A program made the translations under genes and the position numbers. From NCBI GenBank assembly GCA_017591395.1, contig WEDG01004561.1:85729-149728 (forward strand): a stretch of 64,000 nucleotides of DNA. Reading direction: 5' to 3'. The notes beneath the pieces are model-generated. The model was given only the letters and a program-made list of their open reading frames with translations, ran no database searches and was not told the DNA's origin. Shown piece after piece: positions 48,093 to 59,395 of this stretch (the first letter of the stretch is position 1; the number at the start of each line of letters is the position of its first letter). Origin of the DNA: Schistocephalus solidus. Lineage: Eukaryota; Platyhelminthes; Cestoda; Diphyllobothriidea; Diphyllobothriidae.

Positions 48093-49635
48093 AAAGTGCC
48101 CTTGTCGGAAGCTGTGACTCCACTGGTGCCGTTTTCAGTTGTTTAAATGAGCATTCACAAGATGACGATTAAGTAGTCTTTTCTCCTTTTCGTCGAGGTA
48201 TAAACTGTAGGGTCCAGGCACTACAATCATCATGCTCAGGTCCATTTGTGTGATTAGATGATAGCATTTTGTGGGCGCCTGTGATTGGCTGTCCAGGGGC
48301 TGTATGCGTGCATGCTCCGGCAACCCGAGAAATGTGATCATATGACCTTGGAGCTCGCCGTGGGTGCCAGGGGCGGAATGCGAATGCGCAAATTTTTTTA
48401 GAATTTATATTTGGTTAGCACCGGCAAGGCACTGTATAAACAAGCATTAGTAACGAAATAAAGTTATGACAATGTGTGCAGATAAAATGTACAAATACTT
48501 AATAATGTAGACAGAACTTGTCCTGCTAGGTCGACAGTTAGCGCTGTTTTGAAATTAATGGTGAACTAGAAAAAATAGTAACTGAAAAAAACGCCTACCT
48601 TTAAAAATGGAGGCAGAGTTCAATAGGCCTTCATTTTTGAAAAGAAGGTAGGAGAAAAAAACCGCTAAGAAAAATAAGGTCAGGTGGTAGGTTAGGGTAA
48701 GACTGCAGTAGCATTTCAGAATGAGATAATGAAACGTCGAGATGATGCGTTCTTGATCACTTAGGCGTATGAAACAAAATCTCACGAAAATGCGTCAATA
48801 AATTTAGGTCCTTAGCACCTTAGGATCCAGAATTGAATTCTAATGATGGTTAGTATCCAAAGAAACGGCAGCATTTTAGACTGTGGACCACCGAATGTGT
48901 ACGTCCGAATGACTTAATCGTTTGGATGACTGGTGATATAAGGAGACATCATAGTTCATGGGCGACTCAAGGTAGCGAAAATATAGTTTCAAGAGGGTCA
49001 CATAAATTCCCGATGGTCTTTTCTCCGAGTCATGGGGAAGCTACTGGGAAAAGATGAGGAAAATATGAGGAGCTGCAAGGCAAGGGAGCAAAAATTGAGT
49101 GATTAGGTCGCAGATGTCAGCTCTCCGATGGAAATTATTTCGGAAACATTATCAATGCTGAAACTGATTATGCTTGGAAGACACTTAGTGGCTGGCCGCC
49201 GATACTATTTTGTATCATTAGCCGTAATTTTATTCAACAAAACTCTGCATTGCCTAAACTCATGTTAGGGCTCGAGGACTAGAGCCTTTACTGCTAAAAC
49301 ATACGAAAAGATGACGTTTTTCACGCATTCAGCATGCCAACATACCCATTTTGCTAACTGTTCAAGAATGACATTTTAGTCGATTATTCGGCAGGTCGCA
49401 TTTGGGAATTTCGACGAAAATTACTCTATAATATTCGGGTCCTGTTCCAGCAACTCTCTTATCTTCATTTAGGTGTTTACTCAACGTTTTGCGAATCTAA
49501 AATGCTTATTTTTTTCTTTTTAACAGGGTCGAATGCTCAAATAAATGGTTTTTTCCATCTAATGAAAGACGCATTTTGCTGAAAGTCGCTTATCCCCTGA
49601 GGGCAAATTTTATTAACAAACATCATCCTTTACAG

Positions 49636-49786
49636 ACCTCTGCGCCGGATGATTCGCCTCACTCCTATAATGACCTAGGCAACCGCTCCCATCAACGTTC
49701 TAAGCCCTCGCCCAAACCCCGAACGTCAGCACGTGCGAGGCACCAGAATTCCATAAAATCTCATCAACGTCCGTCGGCCCCGAATG
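49636..49786 (+). CDS. Grip: GRIP-like exon: basic Pro/Ser linker
   Basis: A short exon between a CATCCTTTACAG acceptor and a GTAAAT donor. It starts in phase 0, as required by the end of the PDZ6 exon, is 151 bases long and ends with one base (G) that completes a GAC codon with the first two bases of the next exon 165 bases later. The peptide reads TSAPDDSPHSYNDLGNRSHQ and then RSKPSPKPRTSARARHQ. It is basic, rich in Ser, Pro and His, and looks disordered. No domain is recognised. The phase fit on both sides is the main support, since sequence similarity to GRIP linkers is not visible. Confidence 0.75.
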
Positions 49787-49951
49787 GTAAATTCTCTCAC
49801 ATGAAACTTTCCAATAGCTGCCTTCACAAACCAAGCCGATAAAGCATTTAATATTGTTTCGTATGTCTTTCCTAAACCTACCTAACATAAAGTGGTTTGC
49901 TTCTCAACCATAAATTACCGCTCTGTCATTCTTTTTTTGTGTACCAAAAAG

Positions 49952-50381
49952 ACCGATTTGATGATCGTGGTGTGGAGAAAGAACCGCTTGCCAACTACTT
50001 TGATGGTGACGGTCAGTTATCACATTTCGTCCAGCATATGCGACACATTAATGCGGCGCCAGTCACAGCTGCGGCACTTAGCAGTGGGCGTTCAACAGAG
50101 GCGTTTCACCAGGCTCCAGCATCGGACGTCAAACCTCAGCTCCGTGGTGACACGGATGCCCTCTCAAGAGTGTTCGACTACGAAGGTGTCAGTCAGGCAA
50201 AAGCCGTCCACAGGCATCGTCAGAGGGCGCATAAAAACACTAATGATTCGTTGCCGACGGAGGAATTTGAGGAATGCCATCTGAGTGACTTAGACAGAGA
50301 CTCCACCACATTCACATTGGAGGGCATCCAGTGTCCAGGCTGTAGACAGGCTATGGCTCACGAGGTTCTTCTTCAACAGCG
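49952..50381 (+). CDS. Grip: GRIP-like exon: linker with CPGC motif
   Basis: The exon lies between a TTCTTTTTTTGTGTACCAAAAAG acceptor region and a GTAAGA donor at 50382. It begins with two bases and ends with two bases (CG) completed by the G at 57320 to give Arg. About 142 codons are open and contain EKEPLANYFDGDGQLSHFVQ, an acidic stretch DSLPTEEFEECHLSDLDRDS and LEGIQCPGCRQAMAHEVLLQ. The CPGC pair is the only metal-binding-like motif and has no partner cysteines, so a zinc site is not claimed. Base composition is coding-like compared with the surrounding intron. Confidence 0.82.
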
Positions 50382-50741
50382 GTAAGAGATTCTATGTGGA
50401 AAGATGGAATAGGAAATTTCTAATTTGCTCTTTCTGTCTGTTGGCTGTTAATACGGAACCAAAGCCTAACAGAGGCTTCTATGCTTTTTACAAGTTTTAC
50501 CTCAAATTTTTTTAATTACATAAAGTTCACCAAACTGGGAAATAAGTGGTCTTGCAGCACTCAAGACCAGCCGTTTAATCAGTAAACAGGAAACAGGCGT
50601 ATTAACGCCCCACCCAAATACTAAAGGTGGCCTTGTGCATAAATCCAAGGCCTACAGTTAGCCAAAACTAACCATTTATATATATAATTTGGTCCATGAA
50701 CTCGCTCCCTCTTCTTCTTTGTCTTCTTCAGAAGATGATGA

Positions 50742-50746
<5 letters not shown>

Positions 50747-50792
<46 letters not shown>

Positions 50793-50814
50793 CCGATCGG
50801 TGAGCGCCCTTCTA

Positions 50815-50846
<32 letters not shown>
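50747..50846. repeat. Two (AT)n tracts around a 26-bp island
   Basis: The tracts at 50747-50791 and 50817-50846 are near-perfect AT dinucleotide runs. The island between them contains the 10-base palindrome ACCGATCGGT at 50792-50801 and then GAGCGCCCTTCTACC. Upstream lies CTTCTTCAGAAGATGATGAA, itself a small palindrome. Confidence 0.95.
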
Positions 50847-50848
<2 letters not shown>

Positions 50849-50929
50849 GGGAAATAATTTCTGAAATTAAGTGCAGGACATGGAGTCAGGTGATTCGGAA
50901 ATGACATTTTAGGGTACGATCCGAAATTT

Positions 50930-51130
50930 CAATGAACCTGACTCCCGCCCAAACCCCAACCTTAAACCTAACTCTAAACTTAACTCTTACCCTTACCTTA
51001 AGCCTAACCCTGATTTCCCTGGAATTAGACCTTTTGGTAAGAATGATTTTCATGGCCACCTTACCAGGTGGTTTCTCTTCTCTTGTCCTGTTTCGGAGGC
51101 CACATAAGTCATCCTTACCAAAAGGTCACC
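50930..51130 (-). mobile_element. Foldback element with CCCTAA-like core
   Basis: The core at 50940-51015 is a series of AACCCCAACCTTAAACCTAA variants. It is followed by TTTTGGTAAGAATGATTTTC at 51031 and its inverted partner ending CTTACCAAAAGG at about 51126. Read on the minus strand, GGTAAGGATGACTTATGTGG and the following ACAGGACAAGAGAAGAG align with the left arm of the 37.5 kb copy. Confidence 0.55.
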
Positions 51131-52089
51131 ACTAAGGATCCGCGGAAGGTATTTTACTTAAACTAACATCGACAATAAGTCATTCAAATACCCGGAGTAG
51201 CTATTATGGCATTATTAAGAGAGGTAAAGTGAAAGGTTAAAAGGCATCTATGTTGCGCCAAACAATAAAGTAATCTTATATTTTTAAAATTATATTAAAG
51301 ATGTGAAAATAGTTAGTTTGAACGCGTTTTCGGGGATTAAAGGCACCCCTCCGATATCGCTTCCATTATACTAGTCAACTGTCGTATACGCACGTATGAA
51401 GGAGCACCAATAATAAAAAAAGAGACTGTTGTGGTCTTTTCTCGTTCATTTGTCGTCTTCTTCATCAGTTAGCCATATAGAATACTAAGTTTGTATGACC
51501 AAGGAGATGAATCGAAGTCTTTGGCCACTGAGCGGTTCTATGTCCATAGTTCCAGCATACAATCGAAGGCCCATTGTTCTGTGGGTTGTGATTTGAACAT
51601 AAACTGTGGTGAGATGGCAGAAAAACTACGAAACGCTTTACGACTTTGCGTGTCATGCTTGCGCTTTCTAGGGGTGCGTAGGTGTGGGGAGTTGTTGTGA
51701 TGATATCTGTACTGTTCGTTTTTGACAGAGTGCATACGACCGCATGTCCTGGGGCAAGCATGAACAGAGAAGGCCAGAGTGACTGATATACCTTGTGGCT
51801 GCTGACACCGATTCTTTGGTCTACGTGCAATGACTCAGATATACAGTCAGTGGGAACCGCATAGGACTGTGCCTACTGAGATGGTGGTAGTGGTAAAGGG
51901 GATTTCCATTTTTAGAGGTATATTTTTGTCTGAAAGGTTAACTCGGTACCTGAATATTCTGGGAACAAGTCGAAACTCAGTCCACACGTCTGGTGGAAAT
52001 GGCAATGGTGGTAGCGTCTGACAGCCTGGTATGAATGCGATCATTAGTTAGGATAGTGGTTGGGCTGAACCTTTGTGAGATAGGAGATA

Positions 52090-52880
52090 AATTATCCCTC
52101 TGTACAATATATCGAGTTCAGGAATGTCCAACGATGCAGATTAACTCCGGGAAGGTCGGTAACCCGGTAGACGTGTGTTGACAACGTACGCAAGATTACA
52201 CCATTTTTTCGTACCGCTTGTTTTTCTGACCTCCATTTTTGCCCAGTCAGTCGCTGTTCCATTGTCTTTGAAGATGGTTCCTTCAGTGCTCCACGACTGT
52301 TTATTTTGAGGAAGGTCCTCCTAGGTTTCACGCTTGATTTGTCGGTCTAAGGGAGTTCCTCAATGTGTTCTTGCGGCACCCATTTTTCCAGCTTACCTGC
52401 AACCACTCATAGGGAGTTCGACGTCGGACAGAGAAGTTGGTCGGAGCTCGTCATCCATCCTCACGGCGTGTCCGCTAAAGTGTAAATGTATCTCCCTCGA
52501 GTTGGTTTAGAGGCACAGAATGTTCCGTTTTCTATAAGATCTCAGTTTCAATGACCCTGTCTTGTTACTTTACACGGCACATATCTCCTCCTCGTACATA
52601 AGTGTTGGTAGCACATCCTCAGTTTTATCTTGATAAGGATGCCACCACAGTCCCAGATGGACTGACTTAGCGAGCTGAAAGTCGGGTTGGATTTTAACAA
52701 TCTGAATCGCAGTTGCGTAACCAATCTTGGTGTTTCTTGCAATTGTACTCCCATTTTACGCAAATCTAACTGAGGTGAGGCAGGTTCCACTGACATTGAT
52801 ATGGGGCTAGGCGTTACCACCATTTGACGACGGTTGGCGCATGATAATGGTCATCTTTGTGCTGATGGTCATTAAAGTGC
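52090..52880 (-). mobile_element. LINE remnant: RT thumb to C-terminus
   Basis: Minus-strand frames carry INVSGTCLTSVRFA and ARNTKIG (about 52800-52700), WWHPYQDKTEDVLPTLMYEE (52650-52580), FSGHAVRMDDELRPTSLSDV (52480-52420), and KRETWEDLPQNKQSWSTEGT with DWAKMEVRKT (52340-52220). In the related elements these positions read INVNG, RNTKIDDE, RHGxHLxTKLKMY..LLYGAE, SGHLVRMDDERLP, and WEDLAQDRPAWRR with AAKAKREARKS. The copy is 5'-truncated, frameshifted and has stops. It is the same family as the element at 11-17 kb and is also antisense to the host gene. Confidence 0.75.
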
Positions 52881-53051
52881 ATCTAACTGAGAACCGCAAT
52901 CTCCACTGTTTGACTGACTAGTTCTTGGGCAATCATATACCCTTTCTCGTTTTCGTCCAGTTTTCTATCTGAGGGTCTTAACACGAACGAAAATTCCGGC
53001 TGCCATAATGAGCAGTCTATTTGGCTGCTCGTGCTGGGGCAAGAAGATGAA

Positions 53052-53073
53052 CATATGGGCTGTTGTTGTTGTT
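53052..53073. repeat. (GTT)n short microsatellite
   Basis: Six to seven GTT units within GC-mixed repeat DNA. Confidence 0.8.
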
Positions 53074-53344
53074 GTTGTCTTTGACCGAATATTTTGCGTC
53101 CCCGAACGCCAACCAGCTTACCAATGGCGTGTTCAACCAACAACCCTTTTTTCAACCTATCTGCACCTTGGGGATGTTAGCAATGCTACCCCGGAAATAG
53201 AACCGCTTATCCGACCTCACAGGCTTTCGTTTGTTCATAAGTCGACCCGACTCAGCCTGGGTCGGCTGTGGGATTGCGTGTTGTCCTCTCTAAAAAGATT
53301 TTTTATCTGGGTAGGGCAAGGGTTTGGTTTAATTCAGGGACTAC

Positions 53345-53590
53345 TGAATGCGAAGTCACACACACACTGACAGTTCAACTATCCATTCCTACGAGGTCCA
53401 CCGTGGACGTGCAAGGACGGTGACTTGCGCTTGGAACACTTTTAAGTGATATTAGACTTACGCTGCAGCTACCGCACTCTTTCATCCCCCGCCCGCCAGT
53501 GTCCAGTGTGAAGACCGAGTCAATAAGATAGGAGGCGGGATCGGGCACAAGTTGAAGTGTTATCAAAGCCCCAGTTGGCTGATGCGGCGT
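53345..53590 (-). mobile_element. Leader-like repeat, second copy
   Basis: It shares ordered landmarks with 17290-17600: ACACACACA, GTCCACCGT, ACGGTGACTTGC and a TTTTAAGTGATATTAGA string. It lies on the 5' side of the minus-strand LINE remnant, as at 17 kb. The next kilobase (53.6-54.7 kb) is GC-richer repeat-like DNA without an identified product. Confidence 0.5.
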
Positions 53591-54441
53591 GAGCCTGCAC
53601 CTAAGCGTTCCACAACGTCCCTCCCCGCAAATTTGCCTTTTTATGGGAGCGCAACCCGAATACCACCTGTTGTGCCCTGATCAAGCCCCCGTGTTGGTCC
53701 AGCACATCAAGCGCGGGACCCGTTTGGGAGCATAACCTACGCATACACTAGACACACTTACCTGGTTTAACCCTCCCACCAAGTACACTTCCCGGGGTCT
53801 GACCGTCATACTGAGCATGACCTCGTGTGATCCAGCAGAGCTAGAAGTAATCACCAGATTCATCTGCGAGTTTGGTTTGGACCATGAATGTATTGCTTGA
53901 AGGTGTTAACTACCACCGTGGTCCTATATGCGCCAACAGGCCTCTAGGCATGGCCTATGAAACATCTTCATATGCAAAAATTGCCGGCAGTGTGTCTGTG
54001 ACAGGTCACCCTTATCAGCTTGATTTCGTCCAACGTCTATCCAACCACACCCGAAAGCCCGGAGGGAGCATACAGCTGTGATGTGGGTCCAAGCTCATAG
54101 AACCCCGTACATCCCCACGCGCAGGAACAAAAGATGTGCACGCGTAGTGCAGACGGGAGCGTAAATCAAATGCGTCATAGGCAGTTGCTCGGGGTGGAGC
54201 TCATCACGGTTTCGCAACCTAGAATTCGCTGTCGCTGCGCCTAGCATGCCGAAATTGCGATACGATGTATGTCTGTAAAACATGCAAGCTCTTTAACACA
54301 AGCTTTATCGTCCACCGGCTTTCCATTCACCGCCATAATAAGCAGTCTCTGATTTAACTACATATATTACGGCAGAAGAACTGTTTAACGTCAAGGAAAG
54401 TGAGGGCCATCGACCGATCCCAGTTTAAGATGCCTTGACTG

Positions 54442-54738
54442 GTGCTCGTAAGTTGGTCCCCAACGGAGGCACCTATCCGATATATTAAACAGCATCTCGT
54501 CTACCAGGTATTACTCGCAATGCGCGGGTCCAATCGCATAGGGTTAATAGGGCAGGCGAGCAAAGCGATGTGGGCGAAGAGACGACAGTCACCGAGACGA
54601 GAGGAACAACCAGCTGAAGGTCACGTGACAGATAGTAAAATGCCGATTTATCGTGGTGCCCAAGGAACAGAAATGTTTCACGTGAACAGCGATGTCAGTT
54701 CGCCGGATGCCGACAGGCGCACTGGTTTTCTTCTATAA
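54442..54738 (+). other. Unrecognised 98-codon open frame in repeat-like DNA
   Basis: The frame contains MWAKRRQSPRREEQPAEGHV and EMFHVNSDVSSPDADRRTGF. It is polar and has no domain I recognise. Upstream DNA (CATAATAAGCAGTCTCTGAT near 54340) is similar to a string at 53005 (CATAATGAGCAGTCTATTTG), which points to a repeat. It does not fit the phase or borders needed for an exon of the GRIP-like gene. Confidence 0.2.
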
Positions 54739-55164
54739 CTTGGGCCACAAAGTTAACCGATGTCAGGTAAACTCGCCAGTGGTTGTCCAAGTAAAATCTG
54801 AAGCTAATCCGCAGCCGACTGTCAGGTCAGAGATCGAACACGGTTATGATAAGAGTGAGTAACTCGAGGTTAGCAGGAACAGCCACCGCATTACTCTGTT
54901 GATGTAAACTAGGAGTTTCACAAGCCTTAGTACAAGGATTGTTTGGTCCATACATTATTAGAAACCATGTTTATTACAACAGCCTAGGCAATTATGAAAC
55001 AGGTGCTAGGCCTGGAAAGGGATCGATGTGTACCTTGACTGTAACACTTTCATATTTCTGTAGGGTGTTATAAAAATGTCTAGAGCAAGACACATGTATA
55101 GGGACCTTGCCAGGCAATATAGATGGCCTTCAACAAAGTTCTAGGAAGGGCAAATGCTATCAAC

Positions 55165-55265
55165 AAACATTAACCTAACCATTTACATTAAACAGAACCC
55201 TATCTTAACTCTAATCCAAACCCAACACTTTAAAATAACTGTAAGCTTAACTTACCTTAAGTTTC
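55165..55265 (-). repeat. CCCTAA-like tract
   Basis: Variants of TTAACCTAACC, CCCTATCTTAACTCTAATCC and CCAAACCCAACAC. This is the core of the foldback family. The flanks CCTTGCCAGGCAATATAGATGG and CTTCACCGCC are suggestive of arms but not convincing. Confidence 0.45.
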
Positions 55266-57319
55266 CTAGAAAATTCGCTCAAGGCTTCCGAAATAGGAAG
55301 ATTCATTTTCCTAGTAATCTTCACCGCCTATAAAAAAATTCGTTAACTGAGTATTTTGACGCATAAGCCAAATATTTTGCTCTTTTGTGAGAATTTCGCA
55401 GCAGCTGTTCGAGCGGCTGCATAAACTTTTCGCTGCAGATCATCAGTCTGGGATTTCCGTCTTGTCCACCTCTGACTAAAGGTTAGCGCTCTTAAACTCT
55501 AAAGTCAGTATTAAAGACAGCATAAATGCTCGGCAGAGCAGAACTGACGCAATCAGCGTTATAGTTGGCTGCCCAATCGATCCCTTTTTTTTTTTTTGTC
55601 TTTGGAAGCCAGTTTTTTTTCAATGAAGGCTAATAGGGAGTCACCAAACCCATAGAGGTCTAGCTTACTTTACTGGTATTGTTCAGTCGAGTTACAATTA
55701 CGTAATGCTTTTGGCAAAATGAAGTTTTGATACTTGCTACTGGCCGCAGGATTAGAAAATCTACTTTTAAAAGTTAACGTGCTCACTCTCTACACCCTAG
55801 CCACCTTCGCATGATCTGTCCACACGATTCTATCTTAGAAAGTTTGATAAGCTAACAGCCAGTGACTGGTTTTAATGCCAATTGCAATCGATTTAGTATT
55901 TTTTGATAATTGCAGCGATAAAAATCTGATATTAACCTAAAGGGATGTGCAAAGTGGGTAGGGGGGTTGGAAACAAACCCCGTTTATTACATTATTTGCA
56001 TGTTCCGGCTTGTAAAAGGTGGCTGCTTTCGGGTATACTGGTAGTACTTTTAAATCGCCCCACCCTTTTACACAAGACAGTATAACCATTAGTCAAATTA
56101 ATGGCCTCCGCAAGTATTCCGGGAAGCACATAAAATTGTTACTTTAGTAGAGTTTTTTATGTAGCATTCACAATAAATGTTTGTTAAAACAAGACAAATC
56201 ATTCTACTAGGAAATGGTTGTTGGTTTCATTTAGGAAAACCTCTCCTCCATGTAAGCTAAAATAGGATTACCATCTTTCAAAGATTGCTACTGAATATAA
56301 CAGCAGGATAGTGAACGTACAAGGTAGTACGAGTGGTAAATCTAACGGTATGTACCCCGTATTTCCAAAAAATGTTAAACAAAAGGTCTGATTATATCTC
56401 CTTTAAAATCCTTGATTTCCGGATGTCACTTTTGCTGCAAGCATCCATGACTGCCTGCACAGCAGTTTACAGCCATTCTAGAGAATGCTGCTGAGTATAG
56501 GATAATCTAAATACTTTCAATTGACTTCGTCATTTACTAATCCTTACGTAGTTGAGATGCTTTTGCCAGATCAGGCTGATTGTCTACAACTATGAAAGAC
56601 TAGGAGACAAGTGAGTTACGTTTGCCAACATATGTTGGTTTTGGCAGTTTTTACTCAACAGTGGAATCTCATCAGTCGTAGAGGAGAATTAGACATTTAA
56701 CTCTAGATTAAACTATTTTATATAAGCTGTACATAGGAGTTTCAATCACAAGGGCTTGGATGGTAATAAGCATATCTTCTTACGGCAGATATGGCTGTTT
56801 TTGAACTCTGGATGATATAACTCTGTCAAAGTGTAGTATTAGTCTCACGTTCTACTACACAGTCGGTGTAATAGCGGCTTCTTTGTTGAACCATTTAAAA
56901 TTAAATCTTGCTCTTCATATGAACCCAACTGTTCGTAAAAAATTTTTAAATTCAGTCTGCGGTGACAAAGTAAGATAAATTTTAGGTGGGACATACAGAA
57001 AGAATGTCTGTTGCCGCTTCAAAAGCTACACAATCCCCATGCTATAGTAAAACCTTGCTTTCCACATACCGCCTTCAAGTAAACTCATGTTTACCTCAGT
57101 GGGTAGGTGCCTCTCTACCTGACGATTTTTAGTAATTTTGCAACTAACCAAGGCATTGGAAGCAATAAACGCGACTTCTCTGAATGTGAGTGATACCTGA
57201 GGTGATTAGTAGAAAAAAAATAATGGCAGTCAAAATTAAAGCGTCCACTCGTGTAAGGATGCCATAATAAATCAACGAGACGATTTTTATCCTCAGGACC
57301 CTGTTATAAAACATTTCAG

Positions 57320-57817
57320 GTTATTATCCCAACAGAAGGAGTCCTCTGGTACCCAGAGGCTGCGCACAGCCCGTCAACATACAAAACTGCGGGGTCGTAG
57401 CTTAGAGTTTGAGGAAGACGCGGAGAGAGGAGTAGAGATGCAGGGGAACCTGGTAGAGGGTGCATTTTTCGATCCCTGCCAGCCATCAGCAGTCGCCCTG
57501 CACCGACAAACACGGACTCCCGTTCGGGAACGCAGGGTCCCCAAGTATCCCAAAACCAACACACTCGGTGTCCAACACTCGCGTTCCGACTCTCGCCTGA
57601 ACCGGCAGCTTTATGAAGGAGATGAAGACGTTGGCGGGGCGAATGAAAGGAGAAATGCAGGCGAAGAGGCAGAAACCTCAACCGACTCCGGATCCGCTTC
57701 GCCCTCCCTCTCACCTATGATGCCGCCAAACGATAAAGTCTGCTCCGGCAGGTACACAGGAGTAGGATTCCAACCCTTGCTGCCGGCTGAACCTAAACGA
57801 AACACAGAGAGTACAAA
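57320..57817 (+). CDS. Grip: GRIP-like exon: charged, Ser-rich linker
   Basis: The exon lies between a CATTTCAG acceptor and a consensus GTGAGT donor. The first base completes the Arg codon from the previous exon, and the frame is open through 166 codons: LLSQQKESSGTQRLRTARQH, a charged stretch RGRSLEFEEDAERGVEMQG, basic RQTRTPVRERRVPKYPK, acidic YEGDEDVGGANERRNAGEE and finally SASPSLSPMMPPND. It ends with two bases (AA) to be completed downstream of the window. An internal ATG at 57438 is not the start of a gene, because the frame is open before it to the acceptor. No domain is recognised. In GRIP proteins a long linker separates PDZ6 from PDZ7, which fits this position. Confidence 0.85.
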
Positions 57818-59109
57818 GTGAGTATATTTGCCCTTAAGGACTAGTTTTTTGCCAGCAAGATGAAATAAGGTAATACCACTTGCACTGGGCATGTGCCTCC
57901 TTCTCTCACGTTGTTTCGTTAAGAAAGAGGAGTTTAAATTCTATTAGTTAGACCGGATGATTGCACTTTCTCTTAACCTAAACTAATGGCAAGCAGAACG
58001 AGTTGTTTTACATCAGGTCTCCTTATTTCTGTTAATCCCCGGAAACTTAATTTTATTTAAAGCTCTCTCTCTCGCTTCTTTTGGCACCTTTGCTTTTGGC
58101 AAAATGTATATGCAAGTGGCACTTTCAGAAACCAATACTAGATTGGCTCTCAGGAAAATCGCTTGGTGAATATTTATTGGAACTTCTGCTCAGGTCCTTT
58201 TATTAAACAATAAGTTCACACGTTGGTAGCTGTTTGGTAAATTGCGAAGCATGAGAAGTAGTTCCCTTGTGCCTGAACATTGTTGACCTTCCTCCAAAGG
58301 ATTTGCGAATTCAGCAAAAATGATCACAATTAAGTAGCATGCCTTGCACTAAATGCGCGCGTTGGGTAAATCAGCTGGGGTCACATTCACTGCACGGTCT
58401 GTGCGACATTATTTTGTGCACAAGAGGCCGATGGGCGTCTGCAGTTCGCTATCGCTCACTATTTACTAAATGTACCGTGGCATAAAGTATTCTGGTGATC
58501 ACCCGAGAAGACGATCTATCGCTGAATTCTGAACGAGACACTGTTGCTCCGTTCGGCCTTAGAGTCGGATAGGTCTAGAGTCCGGGCAGGTGATTGTATG
58601 ATGACATAATAAACACGAAGTTTTGCCCATAAAAGCAGGCATACTGATAATGGTCCTTCCTTAGTTTGCCGTACTTGGCGAATGATACTCTAGTTATCCG
58701 GGCTGCACGCTCGGGTATTCAAACCGTTAATTTTGCGTCCCGCAGGCAGAGTAGGCTGGCGCACACCACTAGTATGTTTTTAAACTTTGCCGATACCAGG
58801 TGGGGAGCCCGTAGCGCGGGGTTGCTGACATTTATTGGGGAGCCACTGGCTCAGCTTCCAACCTTGGTATTTAGCCCCTGGATTTAGGAAAACATTGGCC
58901 GATGTTGAAAAATAAGTATGAAGTGACCACTTTAGTGTGTCTGACTGCGTCAATTACGCTTTTGGTATTTTTTTCGCGACCCTATAGACTACTGATATAG
59001 CTAAACGGTGGAAGGGGTTTTCTAGGTATGCTAATATTCAGCTGCTGGTGGTTTTCGATTTGGCTTCTTATTGCCACGCTGGCAGATGTTCACGTAATCT
59101 TTATTAAAC

Positions 59110-59395
59110 TTATGTATCTTTCGGTAAGACACTGGAATGCGAACCTCCTGCATTTCTTGTCCTTCGGGTGGTTTTGCGCTAATTTCCGTAAAGGGTAAAT
59201 ATATTCCAAACCTAACCCTTTCCCAAGCCCTAACCCTTTTTTTAACATTAACCCTAAATTCAACCCTACCCATACCGTTAACCATAAATCCCAGCTTAAC
59301 ATAAAATCTTATCTTCCCGGAATTTGGAATATGCGAGGTTCCTACTCCTGTGTTCTGTTGAGATTTCCTTATGCGACTTCATAACGCAAAGGATG
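59110..59395 (-). mobile_element. Foldback element with CCCTAA-like core
   Basis: On the minus strand the left end reads GCATAAGGAAATCTCAACAG then AACACAGGAGTAGGAACC, aligning with the left arm of the 37.5 kb copy (GCCTTATCAGAACATGGGAA...GGGAACC). The core from 59205 to 59285 has CCTAACCC, CCCTAACCCTTTT and CATTAACCCTAAA variants. The other end has GTTCGCATTCCAGTGTCTTA. Confidence 0.55.

Larger units (their letters stand above)
30195..49635 (+). other. Intron of 19.4 kb after PDZ6
   Basis: The longest intron in the window. It contains the repeats and element remnants listed separately between 31.1 and 48.1 kb. Stretches without an assigned feature (30.2-31.1, 31.4-32.5, 32.8-34.6, 36.3-37.5, 37.9-41.0, 42.9-45.2, 45.5-48.0, 48.1-49.6 kb) show only short frames with no domain I recognise. 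A GC-rich stretch at 31260-31400 has a good AG acceptor but no frame that fits the gene. Confidence 0.75.
50382..57319 (+). other. Intron of 6.9 kb in the linker region
   Basis: It holds two TA tracts (50747-50846), a foldback element (50930-51130), a LINE remnant (52090-52880, minus), leader-like repeat DNA (about 53.0-54.7 kb) and a CCCTAA-like tract (55165-55265). From about 55.3 to 57.3 kb it is plain AT-rich intron in which I see nothing further. Confidence 0.78.
8667..57817 (+). other. Grip: GRIP-like multi-PDZ scaffold gene (partial, 7 exons in window)
   Basis: This entry is the gene model linking the seven exons listed separately. All six junctions have GT and AG borders and compatible phases, and the joined frame stays open for about 878 codons. 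It encodes PDZ4, PDZ5 and PDZ6 of a GRIP1/GRIP2-type scaffold followed by about 380 residues of linker. The short PDZ4-PDZ5 connector (TVADNVIPNCGVFDV) and the PDZ6 core (GIIISGTDD) are the most diagnostic parts. GRIP proteins bind C-terminal peptides of AMPA receptors, ephrins and Eph receptors at the membrane and link them to trafficking machinery. The introns measure about 10.4, 5.1, 4.4, 19.4, 0.165 and 6.9 kb. The first and last exons of the gene lie outside the window, so no promoter or poly(A) site is visible. The assignment rests on recalled family sequence, not on a search. Confidence 0.88.

Noticed and set aside
57438..57817. Independent small gene starting at the ATG at 57438
   Set aside because: The same frame is open upstream to a good CATTTCAG acceptor, and the phase fits the previous exon exactly, so the ATG is internal.
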